From: Desulfovibrionaceae bacterium
Lineage (GTDB): Bacteria; Desulfobacterota; Desulfovibrionia; Desulfovibrionales; Desulfovibrionaceae
Reading direction: 5' to 3'
DNA: 64,000 nt
NCBI GenBank assembly: GCA_015233395.1
Contig: JADFXV010000003.1
Coordinates: 47,055-111,054, forward strand
Below the pieces are notes generated by a model that had not been told where the DNA came from, searched no databases, and worked only from the letters and a program-made list of their open reading frames with translations. Shown in pieces: positions 44,813-54,603 of the stretch. A program made the position numbers and the translations under genes. Position 1 is the stretch's first letter. Every line of letters starts with the position of its first letter.

Positions 44813-46404
44813 GAGCCGGTAGTGGTCTCGAAACGAAGCAAGGGGAAGAGGATGACTTCCCTGATCGAGGCTTGGTCGGTGAGCAGCATGACCAGCCGGT
44901 CGATGCCGACGCCTTCGCCGGCCGCCGGGGGCATGCCGTATTCCAGGGCGCGCACGTAATCCTCGTCCATGAAATGGGCTTCCTCGTCGCCGGCCTTCTT
45001 TTCCCGGACCTGCTCCAGAAAGCGCAGGCGTTGGTCCACCGGGTCGTTGAGCTCGGAAAAGGCGTTGGCCATTTCCCGGCCCGCGATGAAGAGTTCGAAG
45101 CGGTCGGTGATCGTGGGGTCGGCGTCGTTTCTGCGCGACAAAGGCGAAATGTCGGTGGGGTAGCCGTAAATGAAATGGGGTTGCACCAGCTTGGGTTCGA
45201 CGTGGATGTCGAAAAGCTTGGCCTGGACTTTGCCGAGCTTGTCGCCCTTTAAGACTTTTTCGCCCCCGGCCTGCACGTTGGCCTTGGCCGCCTCGTAATC
45301 CTCGTACAGGGACCGGGGCAGGCCGCCGATTTTTTCCAGGGACTCGTGGAAGCTCAGCCGCTTCCAGGTCCCGGCGGTCAGGTCGATGTCTTTTTCCTGG
45401 TACACGATTTTCGGGCTGCCGGTGGTCTTTTCCGCCAGGATGGAGAACATCTCCTCGGTCAAGTCCATCAGGTCCCCGAAGCGCGCGTAGGCCATGTAGA
45501 ATTCGCACATGGTGAATTCGGGGTTGTGCTGGGTGGAGGTGCCCTCGTTGCGGAATTGGCGGCCGATCTCGTAGACCCGCTCAAAGCCGCCGACCAGCAG
45601 GCGCTTGAGGTAGAGCTCCGGGGCGATGCGCATGTAGAGCTTCATGTCGAGCGCGTTGTGGTGGGTCTCAAACGGCCTGGCCGTGGCGCCGCCCGGGATG
45701 GACTGCATCATCGGGGTTTCCACTTCCAGAAAGCCCCGCTCGTCCAGAAAGCGGCGCATCTCTCCGATGATCCTCGTGCGGGTGCGGAAGATGCCCGCGG
45801 TGCGCGGGGTGACGATCAGGTCCACGTAACGCTGGCGGTAGCGAGTCTCGACGTCCTTGAGCCCGTGGTACTTTTCCGGCAGCGGGCGCATGGACTTGGT
45901 GACCAGGCGAAGCTCCCGGCAGCGCAGGGTGAGTTCTCCGGTCTTGGTGCGAAAAAGTTCGCCGGTGACCCCGACCAGGTCGCCGATGTCGATTTTTTTG
46001 AAGCGGGCGTATGCTTCCTCGCCCAGATCCTCGCGCGAGACGAAGCATTGGATCTGGCCGGAATGGTCCTTGAGGGTGAAAAAGGCCACCTTGCCGAAGC
46101 TGCGGTGCGACATGATCCGGCCGGCTAGGGCGTAGCTCGCGCCGTCCGCGGCCAGATCTTCGTCGGATTTGTCCGCGCCGGCGGCCGCGACCTTATCGAC
46201 GTCGCTCCCCTTGCAGAAGTCGTTGGGAAAGAGCGCGACGCCGTCGTCGAGGAGCTGGCAGGCCTTGGACACCCGGTTTTTCATGACCTCGTTGAGTTCG
46301 TCGCGCGCCTGAAGATTTTCGAGCAGCGGCTGGAAATAGTCCACGTGGGGGGATTTGACCGCAAGCTTGATCGGCTTGCGGCCTTGGTTGTCGTTGCCGC
46401 TCAA
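44809..46404 (-). CDS. lysS: Lysyl-tRNA synthetase, class II
   Basis: A 531-residue class-II synthetase that charges tRNA-Lys. The N-terminal OB-fold anticodon domain is at ~90-175. Motif 2 is RNEGTSTQHNPEFTMCEFY, and motif 3 GMPPAAGEGVGIDRLVMLL. The start appears to be TTG 46404 about 9 bases after GGAG, giving a slightly long N terminus of about 25 extra residues versus E. coli. It heads the envelope operon, an arrangement common in Desulfovibrio. Confidence 0.95.
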   Translation of the reverse strand: MSGNDNQGRKPIKLAVKSPHVDYFQPLLENLQARDELNEVMKNRVSKACQLLDDGVALFPNDFCKGSDVDKVAAAGADKSDEDLAADGASYALAGRIMSHRSFGKVAFFTLKDHSGQIQCFVSREDLGEEAYARFKKIDIGDLVGVTGELFRTKTGELTLRCRELRLVTKSMRPLPEKYHGLKDVETRYRQRYVDLIVTPRTAGIFRTRTRIIGEMRRFLDERGFLEVETPMMQSIPGGATARPFETHHNALDMKLYMRIAPELYLKRLLVGGFERVYEIGRQFRNEGTSTQHNPEFTMCEFYMAYARFGDLMDLTEEMFSILAEKTTGSPKIVYQEKDIDLTAGTWKRLSFHESLEKIGGLPRSLYEDYEAAKANVQAGGEKVLKGDKLGKVQAKLFDIHVEPKLVQPHFIYGYPTDISPLSRRNDADPTITDRFELFIAGREMANAFSELNDPVDQRLRFLEQVREKKAGDEEAHFMDEDYVRALEYGMPPAAGEGVGIDRLVMLLTDQASIREVILFPLLRFETTTGS

Positions 46405-46528
46405 AATGAAAATCTCCGTTGGCCCGGGCGTTCAAACACGAATGCCTATGCCAATTGGCCTTAGGCGTCAAGAAAGCCGCGGCCGCCCTGTCCGGCCGGG
46501 CATCGGGACCGCCTTGGGTCTGACTCGC

Positions 46529-47863
46529 TTAACCGAAATTTTGCAGCATCTTGCGGGCGTTTTCGAACTCAGGATTGATTTGCAGGGCTTTTTTCAGGTA
46601 GGTGACGGCCAGGGAAGTCCTTGAGGCGCGGTGGAAGATCATGGCGATATTGAAACAGATAATTTCCGAATCGCCGTGGAAGTCCGGGCTGATCCGGATG
46701 GCCTCCAGGAGATTTTTTTCCGCTTCCTGGAAGTTCTTGCCCTCGGCGTGGGCCATGGCGAGGTTGTAAAAGAGGTTTTCGTCTCTTGGCGAGACGGTCA
46801 GGGCTTTGTGGTACTCTTCGATGGCCTCGCGCCATTTGCCTTGTTTGCGCAAGGTCAGGCCCAGGCGGTTGAAGGTCTCGATGTCGCTTGCGTCGAGCGA
46901 GCCCTTGCGGGCTTCCAGGGTGTCGCGCAGGTATCTCTCCGACAGCTCCGGGGCGTTTTTGAGGCAGCGTTCGGCGATGGCCCTGGTGATCTTGCCGACT
47001 TCGGTCATGGCCTCTCTCGTGGCCGTCTTGACCGCGACCGTGAAATATTCCTGAGCCCGGTCCCGGTCGCCCATGTCGACGTAATTGCCGCCGATGGCCA
47101 CCTTGCGCTCGATGTTGAGCGGACTTAAGCGGTCGAGCTTTTCCAGGTATTTCGTTTCCTGGACCAGGTCGCCGTCCTCGCGGTGCAGGTCGGCGATGCG
47201 TTTGAGCGGGTCCAGGTAGAGCTTGTTGCTGGCCGCGGCGTTGTTGTACGCCGTCAGGGCGTCCAGGCGCTTGCCCAGGGCCTTGTACGCGTCGCCCATC
47301 AGAATGAACGCCGCCGGGCTGCCGGGCTTGATCTCGTCGAGGATTTTTCTCGCCACCGCCAGGGCGGCCTCCGGATTTTTCAAATCCAGATGGGCCCGGC
47401 CCTCGTCCATGAGCTGTCCGATCGCGCTGGGCGGCTTGACCGTGGTGGCGATCTTTTCGATCAGGGTGTCGGGCGAGACCGGCTTGGTGATGAAGTTGCT
47501 GATGCCCGCCTCGTGCAGCAGAACGAGTTTATCCCTGCCGATTTCGGAGGTCAGGACGATGACCAAAAAATCCGGGTTGTCGGCCTTGATGAAGGTAGTC
47601 AGGGCCGTGGTCGGCCGGCCGGCGAATTCGCGTTCGATGAACAAAAGCGCCCTTTTCCCCTGACGGGCGGCGAGCTTGATTTCCTTTTGGAGCAATTCCG
47701 GGGAGGAGGCGCTCCGGATGCTGTCCTCCTTGAGCGACAAATGGCGGATCAGCGTGGCGCGCAGGTTCTTGGCGAACGTGGGATCGTCGCTCAAAGTCAA
47801 AAAGACGCCTCTTTGATTGTGCACGAAGGAGCGCACGTCCTCATCGGAAGGCTTTGGTTTCAT
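46529..47863 (-). CDS. Receiver-like domain plus tetratricopeptide repeat protein
   Basis: A 444-residue protein of uncertain role. Residues ~18-130 look like a two-component receiver: acidic SDD cluster at the start, ILT-type VIVLTSE (Thr) and ITKPVS (Lys). The phosphorylation position reads LLFIERE, so Asp appears replaced by Glu. Residues ~145-440 carry six or more TPR-like helix pairs. The Glu may mimic constitutive phosphorylation. It lies upstream of lysS, with a 124-base gap. Confidence 0.82.
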   Translation of the reverse strand: MKPKPSDEDVRSFVHNQRGVFLTLSDDPTFAKNLRATLIRHLSLKEDSIRSASSPELLQKEIKLAARQGKRALLFIEREFAGRPTTALTTFIKADNPDFLVIVLTSEIGRDKLVLLHEAGISNFITKPVSPDTLIEKIATTVKPPSAIGQLMDEGRAHLDLKNPEAALAVARKILDEIKPGSPAAFILMGDAYKALGKRLDALTAYNNAAASNKLYLDPLKRIADLHREDGDLVQETKYLEKLDRLSPLNIERKVAIGGNYVDMGDRDRAQEYFTVAVKTATREAMTEVGKITRAIAERCLKNAPELSERYLRDTLEARKGSLDASDIETFNRLGLTLRKQGKWREAIEEYHKALTVSPRDENLFYNLAMAHAEGKNFQEAEKNLLEAIRISPDFHGDSEIICFNIAMIFHRASRTSLAVTYLKKALQINPEFENARKMLQNFG

Positions 47864-48123
47864 GACAAGACGATCCTTGAAAAGGCCGATTGGCGCGGAC
47901 GCGCGAGCGCGAGCGCCGTTATGGTCGGGAGCGAAAAGCTTTTCGCCTCGCCGTTTCGCGGCCCGCGGGGCCGCGCTTTCCGCCGGGCCCGGGCGGCGAA
48001 AACTTTTTGCGCGCGCAGAACATTAGCCGCTCGACCGGCGCTTGGCAACCGGAACGCGGCCGGGAAAATGGGGTTTCGTTGACGAACCGGGAATTTTTTC
48101 CGCCCGGAAAGCCGTCCGGCGCG

Positions 48124-50748
48124 CTATCTGGCCGGGGCGTTGCCCAGGCGAAAGGCGATCGCTTCCTTGATCTCCTTAACCTGTTCCGGGTCGTCGATTT
48201 TTTGGCCGTCCAGGTCGCGGACGTAGAACACGTCGCTGACGCGGTTGCCGAGCGTGGTCACCTTGGCGATGTGCACGTCGAGCTTGAGGGCGAACAGGGC
48301 GTGGGCGATGTCGTAGAGCAGCCCGACCCGGTCGTCGGCGCGGACCTCCACGGCGGTGTAGAAATCCGAGATGTCGTTGTCCACCAGAACCGCCGCCGGC
48401 CGTTCCAGCCCCTTGAAAGAGACCGGGGCCAGGGGCGAGCGGCGCTTGTGGGCCAACCGGTAGTCCAGGGCCAGCTTGCCGGCCATGGAGCCGGTGATGG
48501 CCTTGGCCACCCGCTCCCAGAGCTCATGCGCGAAATGGGCGTCTTTGGGCTCGCTCACGCGCAGGATCAGAACCATGAGCCCGTCGCGCCAGCGGTACAG
48601 GTCGGCGGCCAGGATGTTGACGTCGTGTAAGGCCAGGGCGCCGGCCACGGTGGCGAAGAGCGCCGGATCGTTGCGGGCCATCACCGTGAAATGCGCGCCG
48701 CGCCCCGCCTGGACGCCCGGAAAATCGAAAACCACCCGCCCGGGACCGGGCAGTTCGCCGGGCTTGGCCAGCTTTTCGGCCAGGGCGAGATGGCGCACGA
48801 TGTCCTTGGCCTCCACGCCGGCGAGGTAGCGAGGCGACATCTGGTCGAGCCTGGCCTCGACCACGGCCGGGTCGAAGAGTCCCTTGGCCTTGGCCCTCAC
48901 TTCGTCGCGCCGGCGCAGCATGACCTGGGCCGCCCTGGTTCCGGCCGCCTGGCCGCCGCGCATGAGGCTGTCCACCTTGGAGGCGAGTTCGGAGAGCAGG
49001 CCGGCCTTCCAGGACGTCCAGGCCGAGGGGCCGGTGGCCTTGGAATCGGCGTAGGTCAGAAGCTCCAGCATGGTCAGGCGCTGCGCGTCGCCGATCAGGG
49101 CGGCGCAGCGGATGACCTCGGATTCGTCGGTCAGGTCCCGGCGGGTGGCCGTGTCCGGGAGCAGCAGATGGTAGCGCACCAGGTGCGCCACGTCCTTGAT
49201 CAGATCGCCGGCGGCCCCGAAACGGGCCAGCATGGTTTCGACCAGCCCGGCCCCGACCTCGGCGTGGTTGCCGCCGCGCCCCTTGCCGATGTCGTGGAAC
49301 AAGGCGGCCAAAAGAAGCGTTTCCGGCCGGGCCAGCCCGGCATACAGCCTTGAATACTTCGGAACCTCGTCGCGCGCCAGCTCGCCCAGGGCCTTGACCG
49401 CTTCCAGGGAATGCCAGCCGACCGGATGGATGTGGTAGGCGTCGAACTGGACCATATCCTGGACCTGGGCGAATTCCGGGAAAATGGCGCCGATCAGGCC
49501 GGTCTCCAGCATCTGCTCCAGGACCGGCCCGGCGGGATCGGCCGCGAGCAGGCGCGTAAAATGCTCGAAAGCCCAGGCCGAAACGGACAAGACGCCCGAG
49601 GATTCCCCGGCCAGCGCCGTGACCCGCCGCCTGGCGGCCCAGGACAGCGGCAGGCCGGTTTTGCGAGCCTCCTCGAACAAAAGCAAAAGCCGCAGCGGAT
49701 CGGGCGGGGGTTCCCGGGAGCCTGCGAAATCGAGCCCGGCCGGGGAAGCGGCGAAGTCCGGAGAAATATCCGTGGGCGCGGCGGCGTCCGGGGAACAGAT
49801 CCGCTCGTCGCCGATGTGCGAGTAAAACAGGGCGTTGAGAGTCTTCACCTCGGCCATGCGCCGGTGCAGCTCGGCCAGGAAGCGCTCCACGGCCAGGATG
49901 TTGTCGCCTTCCCGGTAGCGCAGCCTCGTGGCCAGCTCGCGCTGGAAATCGAAGACCACCGTGTCGTTCTTGCGGCCGCTCAGGAAATGCAGGTGGTTGC
50001 GCACATAGGTGAGGAAGGCGGCGTGGTCGAGCAAGGCGGCGTATTCCTCGGGAAAAGCCTCGCGCTTGCGGCAGGACGAACCGCCGAGCAGGTCCTCGAT
50101 TTTGAGCAGCCACAATATCTGATGTGTGTCGCGCAGCCCGCCCAGCCCGTCTTTGATGTCGGGTTCGAGCAGGGCGCCGGCGTCGCCGCGGCGGGCCGTG
50201 CGCTCGGCGTTGGTCCGGGCCAAAAACGCGCCGAAACCCCGGCACAGCTCCAAAAAAGGCTCGGAGGCGAGCATGCCGCCGAACTCGCCAAAGAGGGCCT
50301 GGTCGCCGGCGACCAAACGGGCGTCGAGAAGCGAGGCCAAGACCTTATTGTCTTTCGCCGAGTACGCCAGACAGTCCGCGATGTCGCGCACGCCGTGCCC
50401 CAGGTCGCAACCGAGATCCCAGAGAGGAAAGAACAGGAAACGGGCCAGTTCGCCCGGGTCCGCCGTCTCCCCGGCGGAAAGCAGCACGAGCACGTCGATG
50501 TCGGAATACGGGCACAGTTCGCCGCGCCCGTATCCGCCCACGGCCGCCAGGGCGAACGGCTTGGCCGGCCCGGGCCGGCCCGAGGCGGAAAATTCGTCCA
50601 GCCGCTGCTTGAAATAGGCGTCGAAAAGCCTGGCGAGCTCGAAAGGATAGCCGGCCGCGCCGTCCCCGGACAGGAAGGCGCGCCTGAGCGCGTCCTTGGC
50701 CTGAGCCAGCCGCGCCGCCGAGGCGGGAAGTTGTTGCTTGTCGGTCAT
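48124..50748 (-). CDS. glnD: Bifunctional uridylyltransferase/uridylyl-removing enzyme
   Basis: An 874-residue sensor of nitrogen status. The nucleotidyltransferase motif is VGGYGRGELCPYSDIDVLVL (about residues 69-88), the HD hydrolase motif is LFHDIGKGRGG, and two C-terminal ACT domains bind glutamine. GlnD uridylylates P-II when glutamine is low. The P-II gene lies directly upstream, separated by palindromic repeats, so they may be independently transcribed. Confidence 0.94.
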   Translation of the reverse strand: MTDKQQLPASAARLAQAKDALRRAFLSGDGAAGYPFELARLFDAYFKQRLDEFSASGRPGPAKPFALAAVGGYGRGELCPYSDIDVLVLLSAGETADPGELARFLFFPLWDLGCDLGHGVRDIADCLAYSAKDNKVLASLLDARLVAGDQALFGEFGGMLASEPFLELCRGFGAFLARTNAERTARRGDAGALLEPDIKDGLGGLRDTHQILWLLKIEDLLGGSSCRKREAFPEEYAALLDHAAFLTYVRNHLHFLSGRKNDTVVFDFQRELATRLRYREGDNILAVERFLAELHRRMAEVKTLNALFYSHIGDERICSPDAAAPTDISPDFAASPAGLDFAGSREPPPDPLRLLLLFEEARKTGLPLSWAARRRVTALAGESSGVLSVSAWAFEHFTRLLAADPAGPVLEQMLETGLIGAIFPEFAQVQDMVQFDAYHIHPVGWHSLEAVKALGELARDEVPKYSRLYAGLARPETLLLAALFHDIGKGRGGNHAEVGAGLVETMLARFGAAGDLIKDVAHLVRYHLLLPDTATRRDLTDESEVIRCAALIGDAQRLTMLELLTYADSKATGPSAWTSWKAGLLSELASKVDSLMRGGQAAGTRAAQVMLRRRDEVRAKAKGLFDPAVVEARLDQMSPRYLAGVEAKDIVRHLALAEKLAKPGELPGPGRVVFDFPGVQAGRGAHFTVMARNDPALFATVAGALALHDVNILAADLYRWRDGLMVLILRVSEPKDAHFAHELWERVAKAITGSMAGKLALDYRLAHKRRSPLAPVSFKGLERPAAVLVDNDISDFYTAVEVRADDRVGLLYDIAHALFALKLDVHIAKVTTLGNRVSDVFYVRDLDGQKIDDPEQVKEIKEAIAFRLGNAPAR

Positions 50749-50752
50749 GGTG

Positions 50753-50830
50753 GCGAGCCGGACCAGGGGGCGCCGCCCCCTGGACCCCCGCCGGGGGGGG
50801 TGCCCCCCCCCCGGACCCCCTCGTCAGGGG
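50753..50830. repeat. GC-rich palindromic repeats upstream of glnD
   Basis: Contains CCAGGGGG-CGCCG-CCCCCTGG and long G runs and C runs up to ten bases. It resembles the elements at 33594, 57367 and 59485. The G runs could form quadruplexes. Confidence 0.7.
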
Positions 50831-50883
50831 GGGGCGGGTGGTAATCCTCTTGAATGAATAAAGTTTTTTGAGGAAAGGGGGGT

Positions 50884-50929
50884 CTGGGAGGGAAACCCCT
50901 TTTGTTCACAAAAGGGGTTTCCCTCCCAG
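50884..50929 (-). terminator. Perfect 21-bp hairpin after the P-II gene
   Basis: CTGGGAGGGAAACCCCTTTTG and its exact complement flank a 4-base loop, 16 bases past the glnK stop. A T-rich stretch follows on the minus strand only after a C run, so it may be a terminator or a processing/repeat element. Confidence 0.7.
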
Positions 50930-50944
50930 CTTCCCTAAATGCGC

Positions 50945-51391
<447 letters not shown>

Positions 51392-52606
51392 CTAGAACTG
51401 GTAGCCGGTTTCGCTGTGCTGGCTCAGGTCGAGTCCTTTTTGTTCGTCTTCCACGCTCGGGCGCAGGCCGACGAGTTTGTCCACGATTTTCAGGAGCACG
51501 ACGGTGCCGATGAAGCAGAAGGCCCAGGTGGCGGCGACGGAGACGAATTGGATCCAGAGTTGTCCGGGATTGCCGAAGAACAGGCCGTTGGCGCCGTCGG
51601 GGTTGATGGCTGCGGAGGCGAACAGGCCGGTGGCCAGGGCGCCGAAGGTGCCGCCCAGGCCGTGGACGCCGACCACGTCCAGGGCGTCGTCGTAGCCGAA
51701 GGAGTGTTTCAGGGTGACGCCTACGTAGCACAGCGCGCCGGCGCCCAGGCCGATGGCGACCGAGGCCATGGGGCCGACGAAGCCGGCGGCCGGGGTGATG
51801 GCCACCAGTCCCGCCACCGCGCCCGAGGCCGCGCCGAGTGTGGTGGGATTGCCGCGATGCAGCCATTCCACGAAGATCCAGGACAGGGTGGCGCAGGCCG
51901 CGGCGACGTGGGTGGTGACAAAGGCGTTGGCGGCCAGGCCGTTGGCGGCCAGGGCGCTGCCGGCGTTGAAGCCGAACCAGCCGAACCACAGGATGCCCGC
52001 GCCGGTGATGGTCATGGGCAGGTTATGGGGGATGAAGGCGGTTTCGCCGTAGCCTTTGCGTTTGCCGAGCACCAGGACAAAGGCCAGGGCCGAGGCGCCG
52101 GAGCTCATGTGCACCACGGCGCCGCCGGCGAAGTCGAGCGCGCCCATTTTCTGCAGCCAGCCGCCGCCCCAGACCCAGTGGGCCATGGGGTTGTAAATCA
52201 GGAGAGCCCAGAGCAGGCTAAAGAGCATGAAGCCGGAAAATTTGACGCGTTCGGCAAAGGCGCCGGAGATCAGCGCCGGGGTGATGACCGCGAACATGCA
52301 CTGGAAGGCCATGAAGGCCAGGTGCGGTATGGTTTTGGCGTATTCGCTGGGCTCGGCGCCGACCCCGGCGAGCCCGAGAAAGTCCAGGCCTCCGATCAGC
52401 CCGCCGATGTCCGTGCCGAAGGACATGGAATAGCCGACCAGGACCCATTCCAGGGTGATGAGCCCGAGCAGGATGAAACTGTGCATGAGGGTCGACAGGA
52501 CGTTCTTGTTGCGGACCATGCCTCCGTAAAAGAGTCCCAGTCCCGGGGTCATGAACATGACCAGGGCGGCGCAAATCAGGACAAAAGCGGTGTCGGCTGC
52601 ATTCAT
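51392..52606 (-). CDS. amtB: Ammonium transporter
   Basis: A 404-residue channel protein with about eleven helices. GLGLFYGGMVRNKNVLS starts the mature region, VVHMSSGASAL and VGVHGLGGTFGAL contain the conserved twin-His residues of the pore. It has no obvious signal peptide. AmtB moves ammonium across the inner membrane and is gated by GlnK. The two genes are very likely one operon. Confidence 0.95.
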   Translation of the reverse strand: MNAADTAFVLICAALVMFMTPGLGLFYGGMVRNKNVLSTLMHSFILLGLITLEWVLVGYSMSFGTDIGGLIGGLDFLGLAGVGAEPSEYAKTIPHLAFMAFQCMFAVITPALISGAFAERVKFSGFMLFSLLWALLIYNPMAHWVWGGGWLQKMGALDFAGGAVVHMSSGASALAFVLVLGKRKGYGETAFIPHNLPMTITGAGILWFGWFGFNAGSALAANGLAANAFVTTHVAAACATLSWIFVEWLHRGNPTTLGAASGAVAGLVAITPAAGFVGPMASVAIGLGAGALCYVGVTLKHSFGYDDALDVVGVHGLGGTFGALATGLFASAAINPDGANGLFFGNPGQLWIQFVSVAATWAFCFIGTVVLLKIVDKLVGLRPSVEDEQKGLDLSQHSETGYQF

Positions 52607-53019
52607 TTTCTGCTCCTTGCAAAAATGTTCACCATAATACTTTCAATTTTGTGAAAAAATAGTAAACAAATGGGGAGCGTTGGAGCGAAGTTGCGTCTTA
52701 ATGCATGGGAAGCCATAGGCTATGTGTCTTTCGTGGCCAACGCTCCAAAAATGTATCATAGGATTTTTTTTCACCTCAAGAATTTTTTTTATGATTATTT
52801 AACAAATTCGTTAATCAAGATGCATCCCGGAGTCTCCTTGCCCGGAAAATCGGACGACAGGGCGCGCGGCTTCATCGAATCGCGTTGACGAGGCCGGGAG
52901 CCAGAGGCTACATTGCGTGACGAGCGGCCCAAATCGGGATATTTTTGCCTACAAAAAGGTACAAAACGGACCGCTGCACGCAAAAATCGGCTCGACAATT
53001 TTGTAGTACGGAGTTTTTT
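52607..53019. other. AT-rich divergent intergenic region of amtB and mnmE
   Basis: About 410 bases with much lower GC than the surroundings, containing promoters for both genes. GGAGCGTTGG at 52674-52683 is inverted at 52737-52746, enclosing a smaller AGCC-ATA-GGCT hairpin; it may be a leader structure or small RNA. A TATTAT near 52635 on the minus strand is a possible amtB -10 box. No gene was recognised. Confidence 0.55.
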
Positions 53020-54423
53020 GTGGCCAACGACACCATCGCCGCCAGGGCGACCGCGCCCGGCGCCGGGGCCGTGGCCGTCGTCCGCGTAAGCGGACCGGCG
53101 GCCCTAAGCGTGCTGCAACGGATATTTCGCCCAAGCCTCCCGGCCCCCGAAACGCCGGTTCCCCGCCGGCTGGTTCACGGCTTCGTCGTGGGCCGGGACT
53201 TGCTGGCCGTCGACGAGGCGCTCGCGGTGTTCATGCCCGGGCCGCATTCCTATACCGGCGAAGACTGCGTCGAGATCCACGGCCACGGCGGTCCAGCCGT
53301 GACGCGCGGCGTGCTCGAAGAGGTCCTGGCCGCGGGCTGCAGGCTGGCCGAGCCCGGCGAATTCACCAAGCGGGCGTTTTTGAACGGCAAGCTCGACCTG
53401 AGCCAGGCCGAGGCCGTGGCCGAGCTGGTGAGCGCGCCCGGACGCTTTGCCGCGCGCTTCGCCCTGAGCGCGCTGCGCGGCCATCTGGGCGGCCGGGTGA
53501 ACGCGCTGCGCGCGCGCCTGGGCGACCTGCGGACCCGGATCTGCCTGGCCGTGGATTTCCCCGAAGAAGAGGAGCAAGGCGCGGGCTGCGAGGCCTTCCG
53601 CCGGGGCGTGCAAGAGGTTTTGGACGAAATTGTCAATCTCCTGGCCGATTGCAGCCGGGCCGGGCCGCTGAGGGAAGGGGCGCTCGTGGTTTTGGCCGGC
53701 CCGGTCAACGCCGGCAAATCGAGCCTACTCAACGCCCTGATCGGCCGCGACCGGGCTTTGGTCTCGGCCGTGGCCGGGACCACCCGGGACTATCTCGAAG
53801 AGAGCGTGGACCTGGGCGGCCTGTGCGCGCGCCTGGCCGACACCGCCGGCCTGCGCGAGAGCGTCTGCGGCATTGAGCGCCTGGGTATGGACAAGAGCCT
53901 GGAATTGATGGACGCCGCCGATCTGGTCGTGCTGGCGTTCGACCGGTCGGCCGCCGCTTCGGCGGACGACGCGGCGCAAATCATCCGGACGGCCCAGCGG
54001 CGCGGGCCGAGCCGGACCTTGGTCGCGGCCAACAAGATCGACCTGGAGCCCTGCAGCGCCGGCTCCGCCGGCGCTCCCGATCCGGCCGCCAGGCTGCGCG
54101 AACTGGGTTTTGAGATTGCGGCCGTCTCGGCCAAGACCGGGGAAGGTCTGGAGGCCCTGGTCGCGGCCATGCGCGCGCGCATTCTGAGCGGCGGCGAGCC
54201 GCCCCCCGACGCGGCGGTTCCCAATCTGCGCCAGGCCGGGGCGCTTGAAGAGGCCGGGCGCGAGCTTGCGGCCCTGCTTGAAGACGAGGCCGCCGGGTTG
54301 CCCGCGGATTGTCTGGGCGTGCGCCTGGAGACGGCCTGCGCCGCCCTTTGCGAGATCACGGGCGCCATCACCCCGGAGGGCGTGCTCGACGCCGTGTTCA
54401 GCCGTTTTTGCATCGGCAAGTGA
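53020..54423 (+). CDS. mnmE: tRNA uridine-5-carboxymethylaminomethyl modification GTPase
   Basis: A 467-residue GTPase. The N-terminal formyl-THF-binding domain is followed by the G domain with GPVNAGKSSLLNAL (P loop), TTRDYLEE and NKID, and the protein ends in CIGK as all MnmE proteins do. With MnmG it modifies U34 of tRNAs. The start GTG 53020, 6 bases after CGGAG, gives the normal N terminus; an upstream ATG would add residues unlike the family. Confidence 0.94.
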   Translation: MANDTIAARATAPGAGAVAVVRVSGPAALSVLQRIFRPSLPAPETPVPRRLVHGFVVGRDLLAVDEALAVFMPGPHSYTGEDCVEIHGHGGPAVTRGVLEEVLAAGCRLAEPGEFTKRAFLNGKLDLSQAEAVAELVSAPGRFAARFALSALRGHLGGRVNALRARLGDLRTRICLAVDFPEEEEQGAGCEAFRRGVQEVLDEIVNLLADCSRAGPLREGALVVLAGPVNAGKSSLLNALIGRDRALVSAVAGTTRDYLEESVDLGGLCARLADTAGLRESVCGIERLGMDKSLELMDAADLVVLAFDRSAAASADDAAQIIRTAQRRGPSRTLVAANKIDLEPCSAGSAGAPDPAARLRELGFEIAAVSAKTGEGLEALVAAMRARILSGGEPPPDAAVPNLRQAGALEEAGRELAALLEDEAAGLPADCLGVRLETACAALCEITGAITPEGVLDAVFSRFCIGK

Positions 54424-54603
54424 GGCGCGTCTGGCAGGCGGTTTTTTCCCCAGGTTTCCCCGGTTGTTGGGATGTATTTCGGATTTAGGGGCCGGGCGGG
54501 CGGTTCATTTTTTTTTCTTTTCAGGATAGCGTTTCGTCTTGCGGCCGGGACCGGAAGCAGGCACAAGGCGTCACGGCGTAACGAAGTCTCCACGGAGGAG
54601 CGC

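Noticed and set aside
52690..52725. Sigma-54 promoter for amtB
   Set aside because: A TGGC...TGCA pair is present on the minus strand but the GG-to-GC spacing is one base short of the required distance.
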